Origin: Muscardinus avellanarius
Lineage: Eukaryota; Chordata; Mammalia; Rodentia; Gliridae
Direction: 5' to 3'
Assembly (NCBI GenBank): GCA_963383645.1
Contig: OY726571.1
Coordinates: forward strand, 25,598,616 to 25,662,615
DNA: 64,000 nt
The notes below the pieces were generated by a model, which did not search any database, had not been told where the DNA came from, and saw only the letters and a list, made by a program, of their open reading frames with translations. Numbering within the stretch: the first letter of the stretch is position 1; every line of letters starts with the position of its first letter. This document shows positions 32,842-43,509 of the stretch, one piece after another. A program made the translations under genes and the position numbers.

Positions 32842-32920
32842 GCCGGGGGAGGTAGCTCAATAATAGGCACTTGATTAGCACATGTAAGCCCCTGGGTACC
32901 ATCCATCCTTCTATGAAAAA
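32842..32920 (+). mobile_element. ID-type SINE
   Basis: GGAGGTAGCTCAATAATAGG + CACTTGATTAGCACATGTAA + GCCCCTGGGTACCATCC with an A tail. Full ID length. Confidence 0.8.
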
Positions 32921-33161
32921 AAGCTATATATATACACACACATACATAGTTTTCATATATATTCATATATATGGAATGACTTAACTAATTAGAATGTGAC
33001 ACCATGGAATAAATTACAATCTAATTTTCCCAAATTTATTTGACAGTCCAAAAGAAAAAAAAAGTCATGAAAACAAAAGCTTTAACCATGTCAATTGAAC
33101 TTCCATTGCTCTCCTGACCCAAGGGACTTGTGACCCTGTGCTTGATTAATGTGCTGTCTTT

Positions 33162-33369
33162 GTTTTTTTGTTTGTTTGTTTGCTTTTGTTTGTTTTGCAT
33201 TGGGGATGGAACCCAGGGACGTTCTACCTCTGGGATATACCCCCAGCACTATTTTTTATTCTTTATTTTGTAACAGGGTCTCATTGAGTTGCAACAGGCC
33301 TCACTAAATAGCTGAAGCTGTCTGCAAACCGTGATCCTCCTGTCTCAGCCTCCCAAATCCTGGGATTAC
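33162..33369 (-). mobile_element. B1-dID SINE, head truncated
   Basis: (TTTG)n tail, then GCATTGGGGATGGAACCCAG through CCTGGGATTACA. The last part of the antisense head (AAGCGTGTGCCACCACGCCC) is missing. Confidence 0.85.
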
Positions 33370-33925
33370 ATGATACTGTCTTAATCAAGCTCAGCTACTT
33401 GGTGATTCAGAGGCCCAGGCTCTGGAAACCACATTTTGCTTTGGCCCTCTGCCTCCTCATAGGATGCTCTAGGAGACTGGGCAGCAGGAGGCATGGAGGG
33501 GAGTTTCCCCTCATTCTGTTTCGCTGGTCTTTCTAGGGGTCTCCCTTCCGATAGCCTTTCACAGGCGGGATTAGGCAGGTCCCATCTTCAGCATCTTCCC
33601 GCACTCTCAGAACCTAACCACAGTTGGTCTGAGGTCTACTACAGGAGCAGGAGCATCCTGGCAGTCCCCGCCTCAGATCAGAGCCCCAGATCCAAGAGGC
33701 TGTCTTCCACGGGGGTTTGGCAGTGCCCCATCCTCACACCTGGGCTCCAGCTCCACGTGGCCTTGGTCTATCTTTGAGTTCTGGTAGCTCCTGCCATGTC
33801 CCTAAGAGTGGTGGCTGCTTCCTGTCTGTCTCAGAGCTCATAATGTCCCTTAGTTCTTTGTCAGCTCTCCAACAGCTGTGACAAATTTCTCCAGTCACAT
33901 TCCCGTTGTTACAATACCTAGTGTG

Positions 33926-33968
<43 letters not shown>

Positions 33969-34156
33969 ACTGGGGATTGAATGCAGGTTCAATAACTCTG
34001 AGCTATGCTCCCAGCCCTACTTTAGTTTTTATTTTGATACGGGGTCTCACTAAGTCACTGATGGCCTTACTGAGTTGCTGAGACTGGCCGTGAACCAGGA
34101 TCCTCTCTCTCAGCCTCCCAAGCACTGGGATTCCAAGGGTGCACCACCACACCTGG
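33926..34156 (-). mobile_element. B1-dID SINE with (TG)n tail
   Basis: (TG)n to 33967 followed by AGACTGGGGATTGAATGCAG through CACCACACCTGGC. CTAGTGTGG occurs before (about 33920) and after (about 34157), giving a short duplication. Confidence 0.88.
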
Positions 34157-34159
34157 CTA

Positions 34160-34650
34160 GTGTGGTGTCAACTTTCCTGACTGGGCCTCTCTGGAAAGAA
34201 GTCAAACACAGGTGCAGCAAGGAGATGTGGGGAGGGCAGGGGAGAGAGGAGGAGAGTGGAAAGACTTGGGAATCTTTTCTTCAATGTCAAGCAGGGTTTT
34301 TTCCAACTTGAGCAATGAAGCAAACTCAGAGAAGTTTAGTTTCAAGAATTTCACAACATCCCGCGAGATAATCAGTGATAATCTTGGGTGTTATAAAAAT
34401 AGAATTATGAATTCCTTTCTGACTTAAAGAATTATGAAATCTTTATTAACTTAAATTGCCTAGTAAGCTTAGTGAAAATGGAACTAAACACACCCTTCTG
34501 CGGGCTATTTGCTGCAACTATAAACCATAGTCATTGGAAGAAAGTGGCTGGTGATAGTGCAACTTGGTGAAGTATTAGAGTTGATTAAAGTGCAAGCAAT
34601 AGGTCCTAAATAGACTCTCCAAAGACATACTTAAAAATACTTGGTTTAAA
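34160..34650. other. Unique-looking DNA
   Basis: Nothing recognisable was seen. Confidence 0.4.
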
Positions 34651-34662
34651 AAACAACTAGAA

Positions 34663-34700
34663 GCCTAGTTAGCGCAGTAGGTAGTGTGTCAGTCTCATAA
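34663..34700 (+). pseudogene. 5' half of elongator tRNA-Met(CAT), retrocopied
   Basis: 38 bases matching the start of elongator tRNA-Met: GCCTAGTTAGCGCAGTAGG + TAGTGTGTCAGTCTCATAA. The anticodon CAT falls at bases 34-36 in normal tRNA numbering. The match stops at the 3' edge of the anticodon loop and continues into an A-rich stretch instead of the anticodon-stem 3' strand, variable loop and T arm. AAAAAACAACTA lies before it and AAAAAACAACAACTA after it, suggesting a target duplication plus A-tail. It cannot make a functional tRNA. Confidence 0.8.
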
Positions 34701-34870
34701 AAAAAACAACAACTAAACAAAGCTTCTAGTTCTCAAATATGGCTTGTCCTTAGAATCATTTGGAAGCATTACGATTATAGATTGCTGAGTGAGACCCCAT
34801 GTCCAGGGCCTGTGAGCTAGGGACCCCAGACTTGTATTTAAAAACAAAAAAGTTACACAAAAAAACCTCC

Positions 34871-35320
34871 TCATGTGATCAAGGGAGTCTGATGATTAAC
34901 AGATTTTGGACACATTGTTGTATAGAATAAAAAATCTTTTAGTCTATAGAACTTAGGTTCATAATTCAGCTTCCCCCTCCCCTCCATTAAAAGCATGAGC
35001 TCAGAGCGGAGCACCACAGCGTTGACAGTCTCTATCTTGGTGGGAGACAGTGGGGAAAACACTGGGCTGGAAAAGACAAAAGACAATGGAGCTTCCCCTG
35101 GAGGCTGATTCTTGAAGGGCTTTTGATCCTCCTCCACCATGTCAAAGCCAATCATAATCCTTAGCGCCAAGTCAGTTGTGGCAGGTTCTCTCTCCACCAC
35201 AACGCACATCTCTGGGTGCCAGGGCTCCGAGGGGCGCCTTGCTGTCAGAATGCTTGGATACGAAGGTCTCAAGGGGGCCTTTCCCTCATCGGTGCAAAAG
35301 TGTTTAGGGGTTGTTACCAT
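34871..35320 (-). other. 149-codon open frame, unrecognised
   Basis: An uninterrupted minus-strand frame in DNA with no repeat hallmark. The translation starts MVTTPKHFCTDEGKAPLRPS and is rich in E, P and hydrophobic residues (for example LALRIMIGFDMVEEDQKPF). I recognise no domain. Possibilities are chance, an old processed pseudogene or an unrecognised exon. No codon-use evidence is available. Confidence 0.25.
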
Positions 35321-35419
35321 TATGTGATTTCTAAAACTTCACGTTCAGGCATCTGTCTGCTTGACACAGACAAATATGTCCATGGATACTGCCAGGAACT
35401 TACCAAGTAAGTGAAAAAT

Positions 35420-37148
35420 AAAATCGATGAAAGAACATAGTCAAGGTGAGCTGCAAAAAAAAAAATAAATAAATAAAAGAGCCGTGTTTGATTAATATGC
35501 ATCAATCAATTTTTAAAAAAATAAAATAAAGTTAGCCAGGGTCAGTTTTCTTGCTTTGTAACTTTAAAATGAAAGACACAGAGAAAGTCTAGGGATGTTT
35601 TAGGCACAGCTAGAAAGAGGGTGAAAAATGGTGTCTTTGGGGCTGTGCCTATCAGGACCCTCTCTGGTTGGCATACCTTGAAAATGAAGAAAACCCAGGA
35701 TTTTCTGTTCACAACTAAAAGGATGCCAAATCTTTAAAAATTAAGAAAAATCAAGACAATATGAAAAGTTTAATGCAGCAAATGCCTTCATACCTTGATC
35801 CCTGCCCCAGGCATGAGAGTTGAAAGAGTTGAAATTTAACTGTATTTAAAGCTACTTTTTAAAATTCAAACAAAATCCATTCTTTTTAAAAGGGTAAAAA
35901 AAAAAAAAAAGAACAACTAGTTGTGTTCTAATTGATCCAGTCGGCCAAACGCCCCGTGGAGTCTGGTTTGGGTAATATCGTTGGGTTACTTGGTGTTCCT
36001 TAAAGTGTCCTGGATTTGATCAGGAAATTCACCAGGCGTGTGGCTTTTCAATAGTAGAATCTGTTGACACGAAAAATCCTCAGCACTTTGGGCGATTCAA
36101 GTGCACTTTCATAATTTGCTCTCATTTCCCGCCCTTTGTTATTTCCACATTGCACAGGAATCTGTCACTTCTCTCTGAATTATGTGCTGCTGGGGACTGA
36201 TGCGCATACCACCCACTCAGAGAGGGCAACCCCGGCTTCTTGAACTCACAGAAGCTATTGTTCTGTTCCTTTCTTACCCAGTCCTGTCATTGCAGCCTGT
36301 TACCTCCAGCCGGGGAGGGCAGGGAAATGGCTCCCCAGAGAGCCATTGATCATGGTAATAAATGTTCTCTGCTCATTACTAAGTTCCATCAAAGTTCACC
36401 TACACACCGAGCAAAACAATCGTTCTCTGTACGTTCTTTTTTTTTTTTTTGTATAAACATGTGTATTGCCCATAAAAGTGCACACACCATTTGTGCTTAT
36501 ATGATGGGTAAACTTGGGGCTTGGCAGCAACTGTACACAAATCGTGTGTGTGTGTGTTGCGGAGGTGTGTTTGCCTTCAGGAAGCCCAAGCATCTGGTCA
36601 TAAGTTAGGGTGAGCGGAGACACCTTGCTGCCTGGCTGAGCCACCAGCTACATGGTCATCCCGAAGACACTGCAATGGCTTATATATTTGGATTTTCACT
36701 TCCTCTCCTCTCCTGGAGTGTTGGCTTCAGTTGCTGTACGTATGTGAGCATCTCCCAAGACTGTGAGCGGTTAGCTTCTGGGTTTCCCTACTCTCCCACC
36801 CTCTTCTGTTGCTCTCACACACCCCCCCCCAGATTAACCGGACACATTCATGGCTCAGTAATGAGGCTGGGATTCCTCTCCGCAGAGTCCAGGAAGACAT
36901 AAAAGGCAGCCCATCTGTGCGTTAACATCAACCTCTGCTTTCATCGTCTCCGCTCTCTTATATGGTTTCTGCTGACTTTTAGTTTAAAAAGAAGTAAATG
37001 TTACGTCAGCTCCTCAAAGCATAAAGTGGTGTTATTGAGCAACCTTTGAACAATTCGGTAAGCAAACACACACATGCACACACGCACGCATGCACACACA
37101 TACACAGTAGGTCAGGACAAAACAGTTTGAGTAACCTTTCCTTGTTTA
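35420..37148. other. Unique-looking DNA, no recognisable gene
   Basis: Contains short homopolymers and a small (GT)n near 36546-36557. The GC content rises around 36200-36900. A 122-codon forward frame at 36240-36608 has no recognisable similarity. Confidence 0.4.
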
Positions 37149-37158
37149 ACCTGATTTA

Positions 37159-37334
37159 GCCAGGCTTGGTGGTGTACACCTGCAATTCTATTACTTGGGA
37201 GGTTGACAGGAAGGTCACAGGTTTGAGGAAAGCCTCAGCGAGTACCGAGACTTATCAACCTAGTGAGACCGTTTCAAAAATAAAAATAGAGCTGGGGGTG
37301 TAAGTCAGAGGTAGAATGTCCCTGGATTCAGTCC

Positions 37335-37382
<48 letters not shown>

Positions 37383-37412
37383 GCATGCACGCGCACACAC
37401 ACACACACACAC
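37159..37412 (+). mobile_element. B1-dID SINE with (AC)n tail and 10-bp duplication
   Basis: ACCTGATTTA at 37149-37158 and 37413-37422 brackets the SINE plus the whole (AC)n/(GCAC) tract (37341-37412). The microsatellite is therefore the SINE tail. Confidence 0.92.
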
Positions 37413-37906
37413 ACCTGATTTACCCAACAGCATATTTAACAAAGCATATACTACTTATTATGTCTTACAGTATTTCACGAAGTAAATAATGCACAAAGAA
37501 AATCCCAAACATTTAACCACAGATGTCATCAAATAAGGGAAGGTTTGTAATAATGCGCTGTAATTTAACATTTAAATTTTAAGTGACGCCTTGTTAAAAG
37601 AAAACAAAAGGACTTATTAACTCATTTACTTTCCTTAATAACTATTTTTGAATTGAATAAGTGAATACCTAATTAGAGTGATAATTTATTAGGGTTATAC
37701 ATTAGCTGTAAAAAAAAAAAAAAGAGGAAAAAGAAAAGCTACAGCAGAAGTCAGGAATTACCAAAGGCTTACCTTGAGATGATATCCTTCAAGCAGGCTC
37801 ATGACGATCTGCCTCTTTACATATTTAAGATAACTTAGTTTCTGCCTTACTACATTAATCTTAATTGCAAGAAATAAAGAGGCACTAATTTTAAAAGAAC
37901 AACAAC

Positions 37907-37909
37907 CAA

Positions 37910-37940
<31 letters not shown>

Positions 37941-37945
37941 ACAAA
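37907..37945 (+). repeat. (AAAT)n microsatellite
   Basis: Tandem AAAT ending in AAAC units, without a SINE body. Confidence 0.9.
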
Positions 37946-38341
37946 CAAAAACAGCCTGTGCCAACTTACATCAGGAAAAAAAACATCTCCAAAGGTTATG
38001 CTGAATGTCACTTGCTTAAACTGACCCTAAGGCTTGCTCATCACTCCAAGAAAACACCAAGACGTTGCGGGGCTTGCTCAGGATCAGAAATAGCAATTAG
38101 TTTAATCAAAATTGTGCTTGCATAGGACCCAGCCATTTTCAAGGCAAAAATAGGCACCCGAAGGTTGATGACTAAGCGTTTTGTAAGGAAATCTGGAGTT
38201 TACAACTAAATGTCATTTTAAATAGCTGCCATTTATAATATTATATAGTTTTTAAAATTCTAAACTTTGAGATAAGAAAAAACGCAAATAGAAAATGTGA
38301 CAAATATATTAATTAACCACTAATACATTAACCACAAGCTT

Positions 38342-38552
38342 TTTTTTTTTTTTTTTTTTTTTGTGGTACTGGGGTGGGGATGGAACCCTTCTACCTCCGT
38401 GCTACACTCCCAGACCTATTTTTAAAATATATATATTTTATTTGGAAACAGGGTCTCTTAAGCCAGCGAGGCTGGCTTCAAACCTGCATGATCCTCCTGT
38501 CTCCGCCTCCTAAGCGCAAGGATTACAAGCGTGCGCCACCTCGCCTGGCTTG
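38342..38552 (-). mobile_element. B1-dID SINE, subfamily B, with 10-bp duplication
   Basis: CCACAAGCTT at 38332-38341 and 38553-38562. Poly-T, GTCTCTTAAGCCAGCGAGGC and head CACCTCGCCTGGC. Confidence 0.94.
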
Positions 38553-38675
38553 CCACAAGCTTAAAAGAAATATTAGAAGAATACCACTTAAATGTCTAAT
38601 TGATGAAACGCTTAAGTATCTGCAAAACCTGTTTCAATTAAGAGTTCATATTTTTAAGTAAATCTCATTTGTTTA

Positions 38676-38891
38676 TTTACACTGGGGATTAAATCCAGGT
38701 CCCTGGGTTTAATTCTACCTCCAAGTGACACTCCCAGCCCTTCCCAGCCCTTTTTATTTTTTATTTTGAAATAAGGTCCTAGTAAGTTGTTGAGGAACTC
38801 GCTAAGATACTGAGGCTGGCCTCAAACTTGCAATCCTCCTGTCTTAGCCTTCCAAGTATTAGGTTTATAGGCCTGTGCCACCAGACCCAGT
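38676..38891 (-). mobile_element. B1-dID SINE, diverged
   Basis: CACTGGGGATTAAATCCAGG through TGTGCCACCAGACCCAG. A small internal duplication (CCAGCCCTTCCCAGCCC) lies in the ID half. Confidence 0.82.
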
Positions 38892-38899
38892 GAATACAT

Positions 38900-39715
38900 T
38901 CTTTATTTTTAAATTAGGGTTTTTAAATTTTTAATTATTGCTTTTGATATTGAATAGATTTTCTTAATTCTTGTGACACTTGGACATACTTTGTTTTGCT
39001 TGTGTTAACAAGACTTCTTAATATTTTGAGGGGCCATAATCAATTATAAACTCATTGTTGTCCACCGTGAGACAGAGACTGTTGCTTGTTCGCTGAACCA
39101 GATACCTCTTCTCCCTGGGCACACAGTGTTCCCAGGGCGCCGATGCTATTAGAAGTGGCCTGAGACTGAGTCCCCATCAGTGGAAGGCGTGCGGAAGTGA
39201 CCTCCGAGACACTTCCGAGCCTGTCTCCCTGAGAGCTTCCGGGGAGCGGGTCTCTGGGATGTGTTTTTTCTTTTCTCTTCTGCCAGATTCATGGAAATAA
39301 GTTCAGGGTCCCTGGAATCCATGTGTTGACAATGTCAGAGTCACAAAGTGGAAGGAACTTGGGTTTCAAAAATTACCATGTGAAAGCACACATACCAGAA
39401 ATACACCTTCATGTGATCAAGGAAGAAGCTTTCTTTGTGTTAATGATTGCTGGAAATGTTCTATATGCATACATATACATGTTTATTTTATACATATATA
39501 CATGCATGTGTATACATATATCCACATATACATATATATACACACACGTACACTTTTTTTCCCTTCTCCTTGGTAGGAAGAGAATGGGCATGTGATCAGT
39601 CAAATGTTTCTGCCGAATCCTTTGACACTTAAGGGAAGTGACATGTTAAGTATTCTTGTTTCTTTGTTTTGAACAAAAACATATGACACTGTCTTCACAG
39701 AAGTGATTTTCCTCT
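38900..39715. other. Mostly unique DNA; GC-rich old-repeat-like patch
   Basis: 39060-39320 (GTGGCCTGAGACTGAGTCCC, GGAAGTGACCTCCGAGACAC) loosely resembles an old MaLR LTR body, but not enough to call. 39466-39550 is a degenerate ACATAT/ACAT microsatellite. Confidence 0.35.
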
Positions 39716-39716
39716 T

Positions 39717-39719
<3 letters not shown>

Positions 39720-39747
<28 letters not shown>

Positions 39748-39926
39748 GGTGGTACTAGGAGTGGAACCCAGGGGCTTTTTCCCTCCAGGCTGTACTCCCA
39801 GACCTATTTTATGTTTTATTTGGAAACAGGATCTCACTAAGTAGCTGAGGCTGGCTCCGAACCTGAGCGATCCTCCTGTTTCAGCCTCCCAAGTACTGGA
39901 ATTACCGGCGTGCGCCACCAGGTCCA
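39720..39926 (-). mobile_element. B1-dID SINE
   Basis: A long poly-T and GGTGGTACTAGGAGTGGAAC. It combines a subfamily-B-like 'TTTGGAAACAGG' with a subfamily-A 'CACTAAGTAGCTGAGGC'. Confidence 0.9.
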
Positions 39927-39989
39927 GAGCCTCTTGTATTCTAATATGGATACTTCTTGTGTGGCTCTAAATACAACTAATCAAATTCT

Positions 39990-40262
39990 CCTCTTCCTCC
40001 TCCTCCTCCTCCTCCTCCTCCTCCTCCTCTTCCTCCTCCTCCTCCTCCTCCTCCTCCTCCTCCTCCTCCTCCCGTGGTCCTGGGGATTGAACCCAGGAAT
40101 ATTCTATCTCTATACACCCAAACCTATTATTTTTATTTTGAAACAGGGTCTTACTAGGTTGATAAGATTCTCACTACTTGCGGAGGCTGTCCTTGAACCT
40201 CATATCCTCCTGCTTCAGCCTCCCAAGTACTAGGATAACAAATATGTGCCACCATGCCCAGC
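39990..40262 (-). mobile_element. B1-dID SINE with (CTC)n tail and 16-bp duplication
   Basis: CAACTAATCAAATTCT at 39974-39989 and CAACTAATCAACTTCT at 40263-40278 (one difference). The (CTC)n tract to about 40074 takes the tail position. Confidence 0.93.
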
Positions 40263-40679
40263 CAACTAATCAACTTCTGGACGCCTCTAGGTAATGTTGC
40301 AGAGAAGTGCTTTTGAGATATTAGCAGCATTTCTGCAAAAAATGTTGTGATATTTCTGACAAAATAAGGAGGCTCAGTGTTTATGGATTGTTTAAGCAAA
40401 CTTATCAGTTTCTTTTTTTATTGCCTGGCAAATGGTAAAATCTAATACTTTGGAATTTGAGGGCTTTTTCTTATTTTTCTTTTCTCAACACATTATGACT
40501 TAAGACAGTGTTTTTCAACATGTTTGACATGAAGAATTCAATTTCTAACTTTTGCTTTCTACAGAATATTTATAGACCCTAAAGGCTTTTATTAAATAAT
40601 AATAAATTTACTTTTTCATATTTTGTTACTTTTCTCCTCCTTGCCCTGGAATAAATGGCAGTATATGTGTGAGGGAAAG

Positions 40680-40879
40680 GGTCTTTCTTTCTTTCTTTCT
40701 TTTTGCAATACTGGGAATTAAACCCAAAGGTACTCTATCATTGAGTTACATACACAGCCCTCTTTATTTGATTCGGAGACAGTCTCACTAAGTTTCCCAG
40801 GCTGGCCTCAAACTTGTGATCCTCCTGCCTCAGCCTCCGAGCTAGCTGAGATTCCAGGTGTGTGCCCTGCTCCCAGCTG
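40680..40879 (-). mobile_element. B1-dID SINE, old copy, (CTTT)n tail
   Basis: (CTTT)n, then GCAATACTGGGAATTAAACC through GTGCCCTGCTCCCAGCTGG. Confidence 0.82.
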
Positions 40880-41194
40880 GGCGGGGCTATTTCTAGGGGA
40901 AATGAATATAGTTTTGACATGGATTAATAGGAAATTTGGAATTTTGCCAACATGGAACATTTGGATTTTTTTTAAGCATTAAGAATTGCCCATCCTTCCT
41001 CAATCAGTTTACTTTAATAACATTATTTTTTCCAGACATTCTATTGGGCTCTAAAGATACTGAAATGAATAAGAAGTGCTGTGTATCCCACAAATCTTGA
41101 TCTGGGAGAGGAGATATATATACACCAAAAAAGAGTATCCAGTATGATGTGGCAATGCTGTGTGTGGGTGGATATTAAGGAAAGGGGTTTTATA

Positions 41195-41600
41195 TGAGTT
41201 GCCTGGGACTGCTCTCACAAACCGAGTAGCTTAAAACAACAGAAATTTATTTCCTCACATTTTTGAAGACTGGAAGTCAAACTCAATGTGTTGGCAGGGT
41301 AGCATTCCCTCTGAAGGCTCTATGGAAGCATCCTTTGTGCCTCTTCTAGCATTTGGTAGGTGCTAACAATCCTTGGCATTCCAGTGTCTGCCTCCATCTT
41401 CTACGGCCCTCTCTTCTGCCTGTGTTCAAATTTCCCTCTCCTTATAAGGACACCAGTCATATTGAATTTAGTGCCTATCCTAATGCAGTATGATCTCATC
41501 TTAACTCGATTAGGTCTGAAAGAACTTTTTTTTCCAAATAAGGCCGCCTTCACAGGTTCCAGGTGGATACAGACGTTGGACACTACTCAACTCTGTACGG
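41195..41600 (+). repeat. Old interspersed repeat, family 'X' copy 2
   Basis: It shares with 21178-21575 the blocks TAAAACAACAGAAATTTATT, TTATAAGGACACCAGTCATA and the following ATTGAATTTAGTGCC. The second half is more degraded. Confidence 0.6.
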
Positions 41601-42074
41601 GAATCTAGCCCAGATGAGGTTAAGTCAGAAAGATCACCAAAGGGTGTTTCCAGGAGGAGAAGATGATAACCGAGCTGCATCTGCAGGTGGATGAAGTCAG
41701 AATAGAAGTAAGATGGGCCCTCCCCTATGCACGTGTGATACATGCAAAGCAGGTTTCAAAACACCTTCTACACAGAAAATTCGATCGTGTCACTTATTTT
41801 AGTCCAGATGAAGTTCTGCCTCACACGCTTACCTGTCTTTCCTTATAACAAGGCCCCTTTCACTGTGCTGATCCAGGCAGTCCTACTTTATTTTCAGCTA
41901 TGAAATACTTAGAGCCCATGTGCTAAATATATATCACATTAACACTCCCTGGTGCAAGAATCTCTCTGTAATCCTAGCTCCCTGGCCTAATTCCAACTGT
42001 GAACATGGAACACCTGTGGTTCTCCTATTTTTCTCTGATTTTCACTCATAAAGAAGTATAAAAGATCACTGCAT

Positions 42075-42255
42075 TTGGCTCAGAGCTGACTTCATTCAAT
42101 CAAGTCCTTCATTCATTCCACAAGCTTTTTTGGAGTATTAACTATGTGTAAACCACTGTGGTAGGTGTGAGGAGATTAAGAAGGTAAATACAATATTAGT
42201 CCTGTCCTCGAAAACTCTACCGTCTAATAGGGAGAAAGAAAACACAGGTAACATA
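42075..42255 (+). repeat. L2/MIR-like ancient repeat
   Basis: TCCTTCATTCATTCCACAAG, GGAGTATTAACTATGTGTAA, CTGTGGTAGGTGTGAGGAG and AAACTCTACCGTCTAATAGG follow the common 'ATTCATTCAACAAATATTTATTGAGCACC' repeat block order. Confidence 0.5.
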
Positions 42256-42689
42256 GAGGATGAACCATAAACTCCATGGGAAAAGAGTTGTCAACCTTGT
42301 TTATGACCATATCCCACACACACACTGTTCAATTTCTGGCCCACAATAATTGCTCAAGAAACAGTTATCAAGTCGAGTAAAAAGGTTTAAGCATTATTGA
42401 TCAGAAGGAATGATTTCTGATCCTAAACTGCCCAAGAGTTGGACTCTGGGCCCTTGCCTGTTAGGGTCTTTAAAATGTGCTGAATTCTTTAAGCCTTTGA
42501 TTCAACATCAGCTTCGAAATTCACTATTTCACCTTGGTGGGTTCTCCGCCGCCGTGCCTAATTTCACTGTGATTCTCATCTCTCTCTTAGGCTTAGAGTG
42601 GTCGTGTGCACCTTCCTAGGAGTGACCATGGCTCAGATGTGCCTCTTAGAGGTTCCTGCTAATGGTCTGAGAGTTGCTGGTGCGGCAAC

Positions 42690-42775
42690 TTTTTTGGGGG
42701 GCTGGGGCTAGAACCCAGGGCCTTGCACATGCTAAGCACAGGCTCTACTAGTGAGCTACACCCTCAGTCCCTGAC
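42690..42775 (-). mobile_element. ID-type SINE (antisense)
   Basis: GGGGCTGGGGCTAGAACCCA + GGGCCTTGCACATGCTAAGC ... GTGAGCTACACCCTCAGTCC. Full ID. Confidence 0.82.
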
Positions 42776-42968
42776 ACAGCATCTTTTTCTTCTTTTCAAA
42801 CTACTACAGCTATCTTATGTCTTGTTCTTGCCTCATCAAACTCATGTGAAATCTGAAGTCATCACCTCAACTTCAAACTCAGTGCTCTGAGGAGTCCTAT
42901 AGGACATGGAGGACAGGCATTTGAAGAATAATTCTCCATATTCTCATGGTCATTTAATATTTATCTTT

Positions 42969-43154
42969 CATGTGTATATATGTAGTACTGGAGATTGACC
43001 CACAGGCATACTACTTCTGAGCTATACTCCCAGCCCTATTTTATTTTTTATATGGAAACAGGGTCTCATTAAGTTGCTGAGGCTGGCCTCAAATCTATGA
43101 CCCTCCTATCTCAGCCTCCCAAGTACTGAGATTACAGGTGTGCACCCGGCTTTA
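42969..43154 (-). mobile_element. B1-dID SINE, later split at its head by the VNTR element
   Basis: AGTACTGGAGATTGACCCAC through GTGTGCACCCGGC. Its own duplication TTTAATATTTATCTTT is at 42953-42968 and 45425-45440, so its right-hand copy is now 2.3 kb away beyond the composite insertion. Confidence 0.92.
43141..43154 (+). repeat. Left target duplication of the VNTR composite
   Basis: TGCACCCGGCTTTA, identical to 45415-45428. On the minus strand the cut site reads TATT/AAAG, close to the L1 endonuclease consensus. Confidence 0.92.
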
Positions 43155-43440
43155 TTTTATTTTTTTATTATTATTTTTGTAATCATCCATCCCTTTGGAA
43201 TACAAGACTTGAGAGGATATACAAGCACATATCATCCAATAAGCCCTCCTCCCATTCCCTCCCCCACAATCCCATGCTTAATTGGTGATTATCTTTGATA
43301 TAACTGTTTACGCACCTCATGAGTTTTAAAGAAATTCCATACTTCCCCATCCCCTCCCCTCTGATTGGTCACCTTAATTGCTTTTCAATAGTACCCTTTC
43401 TACTACTCGACCTCCTCCTATTACCCCTTTCCTCCTAGTT
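43155..43440 (-). mobile_element. L1-type 3'UTR module and A-tail of the composite
   Basis: Antisense C-rich tract (CCCATTCCCTCCCCCACAAT, CCCCATCCCCTCCCCTC) plus the mixed T/A tail TTTTATTTTTTTATTATTAT. In sense this gives repeated G-runs followed by A-rich sequence, like the 3' ends of other L1 copies in this window. Confidence 0.75.
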
Positions 43441-43509
43441 CTTGCTAATTAGGGGCAGCATCTGGATTTTATTTTCTGTGTTATCTCTCTGTGCATGCCG
43501 CATTGCAAG

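Noticed and set aside
36240..36644. Frames of 82-122 codons around 36.2-36.6 kb
   Set aside because: Overlapping on both strands, with no recognisable domain and with low-complexity segments (poly-T, GT repeats). Too weak to call a gene.
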